Shown one piece after another: positions 25,801-38,095 of a stretch of DNA of 64,000 bases. This stretch comes from Inia geoffrensis (lineage: Eukaryota > Chordata > Mammalia > Artiodactyla > Iniidae), in contig CM070905.1 in assembly GCA_036417435.1 (NCBI GenBank), forward strand, positions 68,155,092-68,219,091, read 5' to 3'. A program made the position numbers and the translations under genes. Numbering within the stretch: position 1 is the first letter of the stretch; each line of letters begins with the position of its first letter. The notes under the pieces were generated by a model, which had not been told where the DNA came from, did not search any database, and saw nothing but the letters and a program-made list of their open reading frames with translations.

Positions 25801-26476
25801 TGGATACTCCAATTTATGCATGCATTTACTTATCTGCTTATTCATTTTCTCATTCACCATATACTTAGGAGCACCTTTTGGGTGCAAGGATATATACACT
25901 AAGTGTTGATGCTATGCTCATTAAGAATTTAGCAACTTAGCTGGAGAGATACTATAAATTACAGAAACAACTCAGTACAACTTAATGTTTTTATATGTGT
26001 AGTTTAGGCTATCAGTGTTGGAGGAATTTGGAAGGGGAAGATCACAAAGGAAGAGTGTGAAAAAGAAAACCATTATACAGGGGATGGTTTAAAGGAAACA
26101 TCTGAATGTTGTGCCTGATATAATATATAGCTTGTGGGTGGATATGGGTGTAGTATTGGAAGGCTGATCAGCATCCTAGTTTGAGGAAGCTACAGGTTAA
26201 AAGATGCAAGCAAGAAAATACAAAAGGAATGGAATACTGACACTAGAATGCTTAGCTGTGCAAACAAGGTTCGTTAAGGCAGGAAAATCAAACACAGGCA
26301 GTTGAAAAGACCTTGAATGCCTTACTAAGAATTCTGAACTTTCTGTTATGCAACAGGGAGTCCTAAAGTTTTCTAAGCATGATCATGACCTTTAGCTAAA
26401 CACTTACAGTACACTTGTGAGGCGTCCAGCATTGTTTAAAATCGTTTGCGAATAATAATGCATTTATTCTTCACAA
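25800..26476 (-). repeat. Ancient L2-like LINE relic
   Basis: Landmarks of the antisense L2 3' region are seen: 'ttattcattttctcattcac', 'gagcaccttttgggtgcaag', 'cagttgaaaagaccttgaat', 'gggagtcctaaagttttcta' and 'gcatgatcatgacctttag'. It is strongly diverged, with no coding capacity. An LTR is inserted at its right side. Confidence 0.55.
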
Positions 26477-27100
26477 TGAAACCGAGTAGGACCCTGGGCA
26501 CAGAAGCCTTTCTCTGTGTGTCCCCCGTTTCTTGTTTGTAGGAAATAGGCTTCAGCCTCCATGACCTTCCCTGAGTTCCAAAGGGCAGGTTCAAACAGCT
26601 GCTAATCAGGGAAGGGAGGGGATGGAAAGACAATGGAAGAGCAGTCAAGAAACAACAGTGCGGCCTTGGGGCAGGGTCCCGGTTCCACTTCAAGGGATAC
26701 AGATAACAGTATCTTTGAGCTCTTCCACAGAACTAAAACCCCCAACAAGTGGAAGACATTAACTACTTGATGAAACCTGCTTCATTCCAGAGAGAAGGTC
26801 GCAGTTTGATAACCTTGAAAATCACAGAAGCTCATCAGGAGACAACCCAAGGCCAGATGAGAGGAATGCAGGCCCTGAACACACCCTGATCCTTAACAGC
26901 AACCCTGCCCTCCAACCACTGTTATAAAACTCCTCACCAAATCGCCCCCAGGTTGGGACACACAGTTTTTGACGGCACAAGCCTGCTGGGTCCCCCTTTG
27001 CCTGGCAAAGCAATAAAGGTATTGTTTTACATCTCACTTGAAAGTCTGTCTCCAAGATTTGATTTGGCACTGGGGCACAGAAGCTGAGTTTTCTGCATCA
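26477..27100 (+). mobile_element. Solo LTR, related to the LTR at 24552
   Basis: The element starts TG (tgaaaccgag) and ends CA (ttctgcatca), about 624 bp, with flanking 4-mers acaa and ataa (one difference). Its first ~250 bp parallel the LTR at 24552 ('gtttcttgtttgtaggaaat', 'gctaatcagggaagggaggg', 'ccttggggcagggtcccggt', 'tatctttgagctcttc'). It has a TATA-like tataaaa at 26933 and aataaa at 27012-27017. The right halves of the two LTRs differ. The open frames at 26436-26693 and 26822-27070 lie largely within it and are not genes. Confidence 0.75.
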
Positions 27101-27139
27101 ATAACGACTCTGTAAGGTAACTAATTTTATCATCCACGT

Positions 27140-27260
27140 ATATGATACATAGTTAGAGAGCTAAGAAACTGAGAAGTTCAGTAAGTTGCCCAAGGTCCCA
27201 ACTAGGAGAGGCAGGACTGGGACTCAACCAGGCTCTATGTTCTTATCCATGACTCTATCA
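27140..27260 (-). repeat. MIR SINE fragment
   Basis: Antisense MIR core: 'agaaactgagaagttcagta', 'agttgcccaaggtcccaact', 'gactgggactcaaccaggct' and 'tatgttcttatccatgact'. Confidence 0.75.
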
Positions 27261-29754
27261 AGTGAATGAATGAGCAAAACAAATCTTTAAGAAAATCAAT
27301 CTGAGTGCAACATAAAGGTGTCTTAAAAGAACTGGAAAGGCTGGGAATGGACTTCAGTTAGAAGAATTTTCAGCGGTACTTGCATGGGGTAATGTGATTT
27401 AAACCAGAATTGGGGCTGTAAGTAATGGCTGGATGGGAAAAATTCAAGAGTCATTATGAACTCAAAAAACGGAATATAATGACGATACAATAAGTTAAAC
27501 AATGTCACTTCTCAAAGAATCTATGTGTACAAATACGCATAAAAACATTATAAGTTAATAATCATATCTTTTAAATGCTTGATAAAATCTGTTCTTTTAA
27601 AACTCAAACTCAGAAGTAGTTTTAGTATGGTTTTCCTAATTAGGAAATTAATTTTTGTTGAAAAGCAATAGCCAAGTGTTAAATGTGAAAACATTGACCA
27701 CGGTTTGCTAGGTTCTATTCTACGTGGCGTTAACTTTCTGTTTGTGTAACTTCACATTTTACTGATTCCTTACAGCTGAAACTGTGTCTTTGTGAATTGT
27801 CTGTAAGCTTTGTGGGATATAAATTCCAGGTTATTTTGAAGTTATGCCTGTTTGTATCATTCGCCCACTCAAGATATCACACATTCTTCCAACCACCCCC
27901 TACACTTGGAACAGGCACTCAATTAATATACGCCAGGCAGGCAGGCCACCTTGCTCTTCTCCTTCAAAAACTCCTAAAAAACCATCTGTTCTGGGAGGCA
28001 TTCCAGCTAAAATAACCACCTACTACTTTCAGTTGCCTGTAATCTCTACATCCACTTTCTTGAGCACAGCTGACATATTTTACCATTACAAAATCCATAA
28101 GACAAGATATTTTCTAAATATCTTATAGTGGTATTTAACCTCCCCTCAAACATCTACATTCCCTTAATGCATATTCTTGCAAGCTTTTCTTTCACGACAG
28201 ATTAAGGAAATATCAGCTTCAAAAGAGTAAGAGAATTAACTTTGAATTTGTGTGTGGGCTCTTGGACCAAAATGTTTAGCCAACCCAGTTAGTTATTCTG
28301 ATCTCGGTGTTGTGCCAAACTCTCATGGAGAACACTCAGTGCAACCATCTAATTGGATGCTTCATGGACATACTACATAGCGTAGAAAGTAAACAACGTA
28401 GTAAACTGTTTAATTAAATCAGTGGACTTCGATTTTCAAAGTTCAGTATGGTTTACTTTCTAGGCAACAACAACTAATTGTGATCTTATGATATTTTTGA
28501 TAAACAGTTTCATAGAATAAAAAAATGGCAAGAACACATTTTATGATTACGCAAAAGAGATCCAACAGAGAATTTCTTCTAATTTTTGAAATATGAAATG
28601 CATGTATTGTCATGCTGGCTAATAACAAAATCCTGCATGCCTATCAATCCCTACTACTTGTGTAAATATGCATAACTTTGTGGGGATGGCATTATCCAGG
28701 TAATAAACTAATCTAAAGACATGCATTTTTGACCTCTGCAAAAATGAGGCCTAGCTGAAAGATAAAGGGCCTTCTTTGTATTTCCAGAGCTGGGATTTAC
28801 AGATCAAGAGACAGGTGTCAGAAAACTGAGAAGAATTAATGCATGGAAACTATAGAATAAGGATACACAGTGGGGATTTCTGCTAAACTAGAAGGGCAAA
28901 GCCCTGGTATTGCTGGGTGGAAGTGATGGGTGACAAGATGGGAGGCAAAATGCTGGTAATGGAAAGACAAAGAGATTAGATATAAGTGTTGGCCCCCTCA
29001 TTCTTCAGGTCAACACCTCAGAGTAGGAAAGGAAAATACCTAAGTAGGATGAGACAATCAAAGAACCGAAGAATAGCCTTGGGATATCCTACCTGTGGGT
29101 GGAAAGAACAATGTTTTCATAATTCTGTGCCCTACATGGCATAGGCTCAGTGAAGTAGCAATGGTGAAGGAGGTGTCCAGTCACATGGATCTGGAGAAAG
29201 CCCCTGAGGGTCACAGAGACCTTACTGTGGTGAATAAGCATCTTGGAATTATAAGACCCTTCCACAACGTGGACCCAAAAGTGTTAAGAGGATGAAGGAG
29301 GAGGAGCCACAGATTTAGGACAAGTTGGTGGTTGAGTGTGTGGACCACTGAGAAAGAAGGCAGTTACACAGACCACAATCATGGCGAGCAGGTATCAGCC
29401 AGATGCCTAAACTACCAAGTGGGTCTCCACAGAGGATACCAGGGGAAGATGCCCAAGGACCACCTGACTTCTGCTACACTTCATCAGAGAGAGAGATCGC
29501 CTGATAGAGAGCAGAGAGAGAGATTTTTCCTAGGTTAACAGGAAATGGATTATGCCCTTCGCATCCAAACATTGTTCTGGGAAGGAAAACAGGCAGGACA
29601 AAGCCAGTGAATAGAGACTGATACCTAGAGAAACTGGGTTGTTAAATGAAAGAGAAAAAATTTTTAAATCAGAAAAGACAAGCATTTTAATTGACAGAAC
29701 CAATTGTTTATTCCATCAGTGAGAATGGGGACTCAAAAACAAGATGAGATCAAT
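27261..29754. other. Unassigned DNA
   Basis: No gene is supported. From about 28780 to 29640 the base composition is higher in G+A and looks like a decayed repeat, but the family is not recognised. The open frames at 29095-29295 and 29332-29538 are in this part; they show no known motif. The open frames at 27797-28128 overlap each other in different frames and look like chance. Confidence 0.35.
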
Positions 29755-29765
29755 AATAGAAATTA

Positions 29766-29966
29766 GGGCTTCCCTGGTGGCGCAGTGCTTGGGAGTCCAC
29801 CTGCCGATGCAGGGGACATGGGTTCGTGCCCCCGTCCACGAAGATCCCACATGCCACGGAGAGGCTGGGCCCGTGAGCTGTGGCCGCTGAGCCTGCGCAT
29901 CCGGAGCGTGTGCTCCGCAAAGGGAGAGGCCACAAGAGTGAGAGGTCCGCGTACCACAAAAAGAAA
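29766..29966 (+). mobile_element. CHR-2-type cetacean SINE, sense orientation
   Basis: The only CHR-2 copy here in sense orientation. It begins gggcttccctggtggcgcag with the tRNA-like A box, continues with 'gggttcgtgcccccgtccac' (B-box region) and the GC-rich body, and ends 'ggtccgcgtaccacaaaaag'. A perfect 11-bp target-site duplication, aatagaaatta, is present at 29755-29765 and 29967-29977. The A tail is very short and impure. Confidence 0.95.
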
Positions 29967-30182
29967 AATAGAAATTAAAGGAAGGCACTCTTTTGCACAT
30001 GTAATTTATGATTGCTTTGTATTTTACTGCTTGTATTAATATGGCTATTGCCAAGGCTTGTAATTTTTATATAATAATGTGAAATTAACTTAGGTACTCT
30101 TACCATTACCTCTAGCCCACAAATACTTAAGAGATCATTAAAACTTCCACCGAAAGATAACAAGAGAAGTTTAAAATGTGCA

Positions 30183-30184
<2 letters not shown>

Positions 30185-30216
<32 letters not shown>

Positions 30217-30407
30217 AGTACGCGGGCCTATCACTGTTGTGGCCTCTCCCGTTGCGGAGCACAGGCTCCGGACGCGCAGGCTCAGCGGCCATGGCTCACA
30301 GGCCCAGCCGCTCCGCAGCATGTGGGATCTTCCCAGACCAAGGCACGAACCCGCGTCCCCTGCATTGGCAGGCGGACTCTCAACCACTGCGCCACCAGGC
30401 AAGCCCT
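30185..30407 (-). mobile_element. CHR-2-type cetacean SINE
   Basis: A run of about 30 T is followed by 'gcagtacgcgggcctatcac' and the antisense body, ending 'gccaccaggcaagccc'. The target-site duplication is 10 bp with one difference: aatgtgcatc at 30175-30184 and aatgtgtatc at 30410-30419. Open frames of 70 to 106 codons on both strands are SINE artefacts. Confidence 0.94.
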
Positions 30408-30419
30408 ATAATGTGTATC

Positions 30420-31329
30420 ATTTAAAACCCGTTGAATACCTACTGCGTGTTAGGCACCTGATAAGCAGAGAAGATACAAAGATGAATAAAGCATAATTCT
30501 TATCTTTAAAAATTTAACATAGTAATTATTTCTAAAAATATTCCTAATTTGAAGACTTTAAAGACAATTTCTACTTTTTTAAAGTTCTTTTTGAAGTCTT
30601 TCAACAAATTTGCTTTGAAATTTATTTGGATTTATTTGGAAAGATACACCTGTTTTCTGACTGTTTAGAAAATATTAATTATCACCATCAATATGCTTGC
30701 AATACTTCTGCCAAACAGAAAAGAGCATGCATGGCGTACATCTCTGTGCTTAAACATCTCAAGATCACATAAAATAATGCATAAAAAGCAAATTTAAAAC
30801 TGTAAATCAGTAGGCACATGTGTTTTATTATTTAAACAATAACGATAAGGGTCAAAAATTTTTCTTAGAACACAAACACAAGCAGATAATTACTTAGGAT
30901 AGGTTAACAACTTTATTCTCATATGAATTCCAAACTATTCAACTATGCATTACAAGATAATATTTATTTTGAAATTAAGGAAAAACCTGTGACCCTTGAT
31001 TTGCAAATTGTGTCATTTAGTACAAAAGTATTTATGCTTCACTTCATTTATTAAGGCCCCAAAGAAGTATTTATATAGCAACTAACATTTGGATAACTAT
31101 TGTTGGCAAATCATTTTATAATACACTTCCTTGACTGAAATTTTTAGATAAGATTCCATTTGTCCAAACAGATATATCTATCTGAAGGTAAATTTAAATC
31201 AGAGCCCCATGAAGACAAAAAACGGACCAAATGAGACTGACTGAATTCACACTACACAATGAAAATCATAAATAGTAAATAAAAATGAAACAGCTAATAT
31301 AAACTAATATATGCATGTGCATAGAAATG
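30420..31329. other. Unassigned AT-rich DNA
   Basis: No gene and no confident repeat. It may contain an old repeat near 30425-30500 ('cctactgcgtgttaggcacc', resembling an L2/MIR end). Confidence 0.4.
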
Positions 31330-31575
31330 GAAGTAGTAATGGCTCATGCATATCACGGTTACTACATGCCAGTCACTGTTCTCTGTGTTTTACATTAACT
31401 TACATACTCCTTTCTACTCTCCAGGGTAGGAACTACTGTCATGCCTTTTTTTTACAGAGAAGGAAACTGAGGCACAGAGAGGTCTAAGCTCTTTGCCCAG
31501 GGTCACCCAACTGGTAAGCAAAGACGCCTGGATTTAGATTTAGGCTGTCAGGTTCCAGAGTGTGTCCTTGTCACC
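31330..31575 (-). repeat. MIR SINE, well preserved core
   Basis: An almost complete antisense MIR: 'ctacatgccagtcactgttc', 'tttacattaacttacatact', 'gtaggaactactgtcatgcc', 'gaaactgaggcacagagagg', 'tttgcccagggtcacccaac' and 'ctgtcaggttccagagtgtg'. It is one of the two clearest MIRs in the window. Confidence 0.88.
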
Positions 31576-32360
31576 ACTAGAGCCATTTCAAAGATCAAAT
31601 TAAATGGTTCTGGTACATACTGCTTTTCCTAACAAACAAATAAACAAAGCTGACACAGATACGGACTGAACACTCAAGAGTATCTATTTCACATATTGTC
31701 CTAGTTCACAATTTTGTGTAACACACATAGATCTGAACTAGAATGTGTTACTTTTTGCAGAGAATCTCAGTTTCTCCACAATTGCTCAAATTTCACACAC
31801 TACTTACGATGAGAAGTCTACTTAAATTCCTCATCCACTGTACCAGTAGCCCACACTTTTTGAACGTTTGCTTTACGTCACTTCACTTTTGCAAAAGACC
31901 TACATGACTACCTGTTCTCCCTAACCTAAAGAAAACCTAAGAGTATTTTCACTTTTACAAAAAAAAAAAGACAAAAGCAAAAATAGCATTCAGATTTGTT
32001 TTGCAGCAAGAAGGAGGCACCCTAGCAGCAGAGTAACACCTCCAAGCTCCTTCCCTGGGAACTGAACTCAGCATCTCAGTATCAAGTCACCTAGCTTTGA
32101 ACTGTGTGTGTGAGCATCTGTGCTTTATCTTGAATTATTTTGTGCATCCACTAGCAAGCCTCTTCGCTTTACACTATTTTGGCTTACAAAAGATTTCATA
32201 CAAACAGTCTTTTGGATAGCGAGGGAAACCTGTATTTCTCAATTATATCTATTGTTTATGTCCCTATGTTCTAGAACTTGAGATTTCCCCTCCTTTCATA
32301 CGCTCTGATATCTGTCCACACTCTTTTGAACATTTTCTCCATAGTTACAGCTTTCCATAT
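31576..32360. other. Unassigned DNA
   Basis: No gene or confident repeat; an A-run of 11 bases lies near 31959. Confidence 0.4.
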
Positions 32361-32560
32361 ATTCCAGGGGGTAAATTTCTTCTGTAAAAGACCTGATAGT
32401 AAATATTTAGGCTATGAGGATCACGTGGTCTCTGTCACAATTCAACTCTACCTTTGTGGTTTGAACACAGACATAGAGAGCAGGAAAACCCATAAGCTTG
32501 GTTGTGTTCCAACAAAACTTTTTTCACAAAGCAAGCAGAGGACTGGAATTGGTGTGTGTA
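32361..32560 (-). mobile_element. hAT-type DNA transposon relic (non-autonomous)
   Basis: Starting at 'cagggggtaaatttcttctg', the order 'gtaaaagacctgatagtaaa', 'tatttaggctatgaggatca', 'ggtctctgtcacaattcaac' and 'gttgtgttccaacaaaactt' follows the widespread mammalian hAT/Charlie-type element whose end reads caggggtcggcaaact. The other end is too decayed to place, and the orientation label is conventional. A 124-codon open frame at 32278-32652 overlaps this relic and is not a gene. Confidence 0.65.
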
Positions 32561-32900
32561 CCATAGTTTTCCAGTCCCTAATATATCTTGCTATGCTACA
32601 CTGGGAAGTGTTTATATCTTGTGCTGCCTTCTGGGAGGGAAGCATAATTTGAAAATGCTCTCCCATCTAGAGAAGCCACTTAATTCTACAGCATTCCCTG
32701 TTTGTCTCTATCAATTTTATCTTCTCTTTTGACCATGATTTTTACTGGAAAATCATCTTGGGCCAGTTCTTGGATAGCCTGTATTTTCACAAACATTATC
32801 ACACTGGATAGCTACAATAACCCTGTGAGGTGCCTGACCAAAATCATTCCAATTTACAGAGGAGTTTACTCCCACAACCAGGAAAAATAATATAGCTTCT

Positions 32901-33108
32901 TTTTTTTTTTTTTTGCAGTACACGGGCCTCTCTCACTGTTGTGGCCTCTTCCGCTGCAGAGCACAGGCTCCGGACACGCAGGCTCAGCGGCCACGGCTCA
33001 TGGGCCCAGGCGCTCCACGGCATGTGGGATCTTCCCGGACCGGGTCACGAACCCATGTCCCCTGCATCGGCAGGCGGACTCTCAACCACTGCGCCACCAG
33101 GGAAGCCC
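32901..33108 (-). mobile_element. CHR-2-type cetacean SINE
   Basis: A short T run (16) precedes 'gcagtacacgggcctctctc' and the antisense body, ending 'gccaccagggaagccc'. A perfect 13-bp target-site duplication, taatatagcttct, lies at 32888-32900 and 33109-33121. Several CpGs have decayed to CpA or TpG. Confidence 0.95.
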
Positions 33109-33419
33109 TAATATAGCTTCTTAATCTAAAGTCTCTGCTCTTGTTACTATATAACATACTTTTTGCATTACATAGAAAAATTGTATATGATTATTATCAG
33201 ATACTTGCTACCTCTTAAATACTAAAGTGGTGTTCAAAAACTTCCTACTCCATTTTGCACTTCCTACAAATCACTTAGTATTTCTGACCTGCCTTCCTAA
33301 ATTCCTAAAGAATTATTGGCCCCTGTAATGAGGACATCACTGTTCCTCATGCACTTCATTCAAATGATAGTTTTGACAGTACATTCTGAGGGGGATAAAA
33401 AGGAAAGAAAGTGGTATTA

Positions 33420-33605
33420 CTTTAGCTATATCCTATGCATTATTATTATTATAAGTTTAATTTAATCTTATAACAACCCTGAGAACTAGGAATTCTGTTG
33501 TTATTCTGGAAATGTTTCTGTTGTTACAGGTGATAAAATGGAGGTAATTCTAAATAATTTGCACAAAGTTTCAGAGCTGGCAAGAGGCAGAATCAGAATT
33601 CACAC
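33420..33605 (-). repeat. MIR SINE
   Basis: Antisense MIR: 'taatcttataacaaccctga', 'gaactaggaattctgttgtt', 'ggtgataaaatggaggtaat', 'tttgcacaaagtttcagagc' and 'gaggcagaatcagaattcac'. Confidence 0.7.
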
Positions 33606-36600
33606 ACTGTGTACACTGTGTATGACATAATGACATACCAGTTCCCAACTTCCAAATCATCAATATACTTTTTCTTATGTAAACTCTGCTTGTATTTCTT
33701 AATGAGGACCAGGAAAACTTGCTTGTATCATTTAAACAATAAAGTTAAAAATCACAGAAATAACTTCAATATGAGTTTTATTACTGTTTATGAGCTAAAG
33801 AGCTTGAAACATTCTGAATGAAATTAAAACGCATTTCATTGGTGTGGAATCATGAACACTTGTCAAGTTGTTTTGTACAAAACTCTCCAGGTTTTCACAG
33901 CTATATAAAATCTCCCTCAGAGAAATAATTGCAGAATGAAAAAAAACAGATGTGGCATCTTTGCATATTATCAACAAAAAATCTTTTTATTTTATTTTGC
34001 CAATGTCTTACCATAACTGCATTTATGTCATAATTCTGTACATAACATGTACAATGAAAGTACATGACATTAGCAGTACATGTAATGGTCTCCAACAAGG
34101 TTTTCTGGTTACTTACAGTTCTCTAGAGATTACCTTTGCACAGAACTAATTCTGTATGTTTCCTAAAGAAAACCCCACCTTTCATGCTGTGCACTCAAAG
34201 CTACACCAAACTTTCTCCACTCTATTAAAAGGAATCGAATCAGACGTTTAAAGGTATTTTAAATGAATGTGCACCGAACAGTCTCCAACTTGGTTCAGGA
34301 AATAGATTTAGGAAAGTTTTTAATACCCTGCAAACTTTAAGAGGAAATTACCTTTCGTTATTTAAAGCTAGGGAAAATTGGGCTTTAGAACTTTAAGACA
34401 ATGTGCTATCATCAAGCCCAAGGCAATGAAAAGAGTCGTTCTTTTAAAAAAGTCACTTAGTGTTTTGCTTTTGTAAATTGTGTTTTCACTGTTGGAAATT
34501 CAAACACCATATAGTATTTTTTAGACTCTTACCTGTGGGAATGAGTTAATTTGGTGTAATATAAAGCTAAACTTGAAGTGTAATCATTTGTAGTATCTGA
34601 CAGCAATTTAAGCCCTCAACAATATTAGAAATTGAGGCTGTTAATATACATGCACAAACTGATTCTATGCGACTTCTGAAAGATTAAACTGCACACACTT
34701 TGTGGACAGAGCAAGAAATTAAATTAGGATATGAATGAGTGCAGTTTTACTACGTAGATGTTCCAGCAAAGCCTAATACTATTGCTTTACTTGAAAAGTT
34801 AATCACCTCTCACATTATTTTTTCAATTGTTAACCTTCCAATGAGTCATGCTAGCTTACAATTAACTTGGTATATTAGCTGTACTCACCTGAAAGTTCAC
34901 ATAGAAACATGTTTTATAGCTTTTAACTGTTTCAAGTTTATATAAAGGATTAAATATATTTTAACAAGCATCTACATAACTGACATGATTATTTTATTCT
35001 AATCTGAAAACCTAATTATCACCTTATTATGGAGGACAAGGAACAGCTTTAGGGGCAAATTAATGTATCCTATCAGTGGGACAGTTTGTCACTTTATTAA
35101 ATAATCATCATCTCGGCAAATAAAATTGTTATAAGCTTCATCAAATGAAGAAAAGAGACAGGACCTCCTCACACTATTAAACATTAAAATTAACTTCCCA
35201 CAGGTTTCTAAACAGTTTACTACACTTTCACTGTGTTGGATCATAAAGTAGAAATGACAGCATTAAGTTCTCTTTATAACATACAAAGAAAACATATTTC
35301 ACATCTTTTAAAAGTAAACAGATTTCAGACACTACACAGATATATATTTAATTGTACACAGTTTAAAAGTATGCGGAATGTTACAATAACAAGAAATCAT
35401 CATGTACTAGTAAAGATGGCATGTAAAAGGGCCTGCATCATTAAAAACTAATTGATATTATTAAGCAATTACCTAAAACACACAGTTGCCAATAATTTCA
35501 GTACATTAAAAAGCTTCTATGTGCTTAACAAATAACTGTTTTCCTTATTTTCTTAAACGGAAAATTTAAGAAAATTATAATAATAAATATATGTAAAATA
35601 AGAGATTTGCTAAAATGCATTCTGAAGAAATACAGTATTACTTTTTAAAATATTTATAAAATGAAATTTTTGCAAGATCATTAAATATTCTAAACCAAAG
35701 AGGTATGTTGAAAAAGTCTTATAAATAATTAATGTATTATATCATAGTAATGCTATTATTCCTAGCTTTAATTATCTAAAATTTTAAAAATTATTTATTT
35801 TTAATTATTCTTTTAATTATTATTTAATTATTAATATTTTAAATTATTCTAAGAATTTTTTCTTAGAATGCCCTCAGTTCCAATAAGAAAACTGTTACAG
35901 ACATTTTGGCTTTTATTTAATTAGTAATTAAATACAATTAAGAAAGTATCAAAACTCTGACTTTTAGTTTGACTTAAGTAATGTCCTTCCCACATCAAAT
36001 TAAAACTGGTCTTGTCTATCAAATGTGATCAAAACCTCCTTAATTAGTTAGCGGGACTATGGTACACAAATGGCCTTTGACTTCTCAACACAGATTGCTC
36101 AGATTTTGGCTTTTTGTAACAAACTCTCAAGTCTGTTGGCCGGCATTCAAATAAAACTCAAATTACACTTTGCTAAAAGAGATGCATATTTACACAGAGA
36201 AGGGCTACTGGTATAAATATCTACCTCTGCCATTAACGCAACACTCAGCAAAACAATTACTTTGCCAGTGTGCTTATTAAGAAAGGACTCTTCCTGCCTT
36301 GTCTTGATCTCAAGGATTGCTGCAATGACTGAGTGCACGTAGGCCATCGCCCTCTGCTGGTTGGATTCTTCCAACTTCTTTAAAGTACTTAGAGAATCTT
36401 TTCAAGACTTGCTTATAATGATGTCCTAAAGCTTCTTTCTTTCTGTAATTAAGGATCTATGGAAACTATATAAAAATTTGAACTTTAAACTTAATTCCAA
36501 GAATTCTAATAAAAGGAAGCTTTCTGTGAGGGTCACAATAAAGGTAGATTCTTACATTCCTTATCCTAAAAGTTAAAGAAACAATAAGTATGCTTAAATA

Positions 36601-36839
36601 ATAAATGCTTCTGATAAAATAGTCTAAATAAGCAAATAAATAAAACAATATAAATAAATGCTAAATAAATGCCTCTGATAAAACTATTAATAAGAATGTA
36701 TGACATTACATATATTACTATAATTATATGTAATATAATTTTATCTCATAATATATGAAAATATAATTCACCAATGACTTAAGTCAGTGTCTTCAAAATG
36801 CATAGCTTATTATAACAAGTATAGTTCAAAATAACCAAC
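33606..36839. other. Unassigned, repeat-poor DNA
   Basis: About 3.2 kb without a recognisable repeat. The portion 33600-35450 has few simple repeats and could contain conserved non-coding sequence, but that cannot be judged from one genome. The portion 35520-35960 is extremely AT-rich. A minus-strand open frame of 75 codons at 36147-36374 begins MEESNQQRAMAYVHSVIAA; it sits in a less AT-rich island but has no recognised family and no clear acceptor site. I do not call it a gene. Confidence 0.4.
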
Positions 36840-37378
36840 CCCAGTCATATAACCCAGTTTTCACTAATCTGGATTTTACCAATGCTCCAGTTTACAGATG
36901 ATGGAGCAAAAATGACTCTTATTTTACTAGTTCTTCATCTCAATCCCAGACATTCCACGTAATGCCATGCGCCAGTAAAAGGATCTACTGTCTGTGGAAC
37001 TGACCTGTATATTCCACAGATAGATACCTCACATTCGACAAGCACAGCATCAAATTCATAATCTTCTGCCCACATACCAGCTCTTCTTCCTACATTCACC
37101 TCTTGGTTGGTGTTGCCACCATTCTGCTTTCATTCACCATTCCCTTCACATCCACATTCACAGCCATATCAATTACTAAATTTGATAACAGTAGTCACTT
37201 TTCTCTTCTAAAAATCCATTTACTTTGTCTTATGTCCTTGTTTTAAACCCTACAGTTGTTTCATATTACCTCAAAGGATATAAGTCCCAGTTTCCAATGG
37301 GACTATTCAAGTTCTCTGTGATCTTAGTATGATCAACAAATCCCCTTCAATTTTCTGTTTCTTACATTTCAAACACTG

Positions 37379-37426
<48 letters not shown>

Positions 37427-37870
37427 ACCATCCATCCATCCATCCATCCATCCATCCATCCATCCATCCATCTACCTACCTACCTACCTGGAACTATTTA
37501 TGGTTCCCACCACATACTGGAATGTTTTATGCTGCTTTACCTTAGTACATGACATTGCTTCTATTAACTCCACAGTCACTTGTGAAGCACCTAATCATCT
37601 TTTAGAACCATGTTCAGGAATTATGTTTTCTACAAAGCTTTCCCTTGCACCACCACACCACCACCACATGAAAATTATTTTCTCCTTTGTATCCTTAGGT
37701 ATGATATTTTGGTTACTGCATTCATCTCAAGTACTACACGTATTGTTTGCATGTATCTTTCCCCTACTAAGCCACAAACTCTAAGAGGCTGGAATGGTAT
37801 CGAACTCATCTGTTACCCTGAACAATAAAAATATTTTCTGGTTAGTAGATATGTATTAAATGACTGTTCA
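36840..37870 (+). repeat. Ancient L2 LINE relic, interrupted by a microsatellite
   Basis: The 37200-37870 part follows the L2 3' region in sense orientation: 'ggatataagtcccagtttcc', 'tttgcatgtatctttccccta', 'ctctaagaggctggaatggt' and 'tagatatgtattaaatgact'. The left part (36840-37200) is compatible but less clear. The compound tetranucleotide repeat at 37379-37489 splits it. Confidence 0.6.
37379..37489. repeat. Compound tetranucleotide microsatellite (TATC)n(CATC)n(TACC)n
   Basis: Three related tetranucleotide blocks run end to end: about 11 units of tatc, about 11 of catc, and about 4 of tacc. The transitions differ by single substitutions, suggesting stepwise mutation and spread of variant units. 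The array is very likely length-polymorphic. Confidence 0.97.
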
Positions 37871-37879
37871 TCTGGACAG

Positions 37880-38095
37880 AATGGTTAGTAACTTGCTGCA
37901 TTATGTAACCTAGAGAAGTTCCTTAAAATTCTAAATCTGTTTTCTAATATACAGAGTGGGAATAATAATAGTAACCATCTCCTAGGGTTGTGTATGACTT
38001 ATAAAATAATCCAGGAAAACAATTTGGTAGAGTATCTGGAACATAGTGCAGCCTTTAAAACATACTAGTGATGAGTTTTATTATAGTACATTGTT
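37880..38095 (+). repeat. MIR SINE
   Basis: Sense MIR: 'aacctagagaagttccttaa', 'ctgttttctaatatacagag', 'gggaataataatagtaacca', 'tcctagggttgtgtatgact' and 'ctggaacatagtgcagcctt'. Confidence 0.75.

Noticed and set aside
29766..29840. tRNA-like sequence with A and B boxes
   Set aside because: It is the head of a SINE with target-site duplication, not a functional tRNA gene; no complete cloverleaf is present.
30127..30496. Several 70-106-codon frames on both strands
   Set aside because: All lie in one CHR-2 SINE; the same peptides recur at each SINE copy in the window.
32278..32652. 124-codon open frame with hydrophobic start
   Set aside because: It overlaps a hAT-type DNA transposon relic and has no conserved features.
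37379..37489. Regular array considered as CRISPR-like or minisatellite
   Set aside because: It is a simple tetranucleotide microsatellite with no spacers; CRISPR arrays are also not expected in a mammalian genome.
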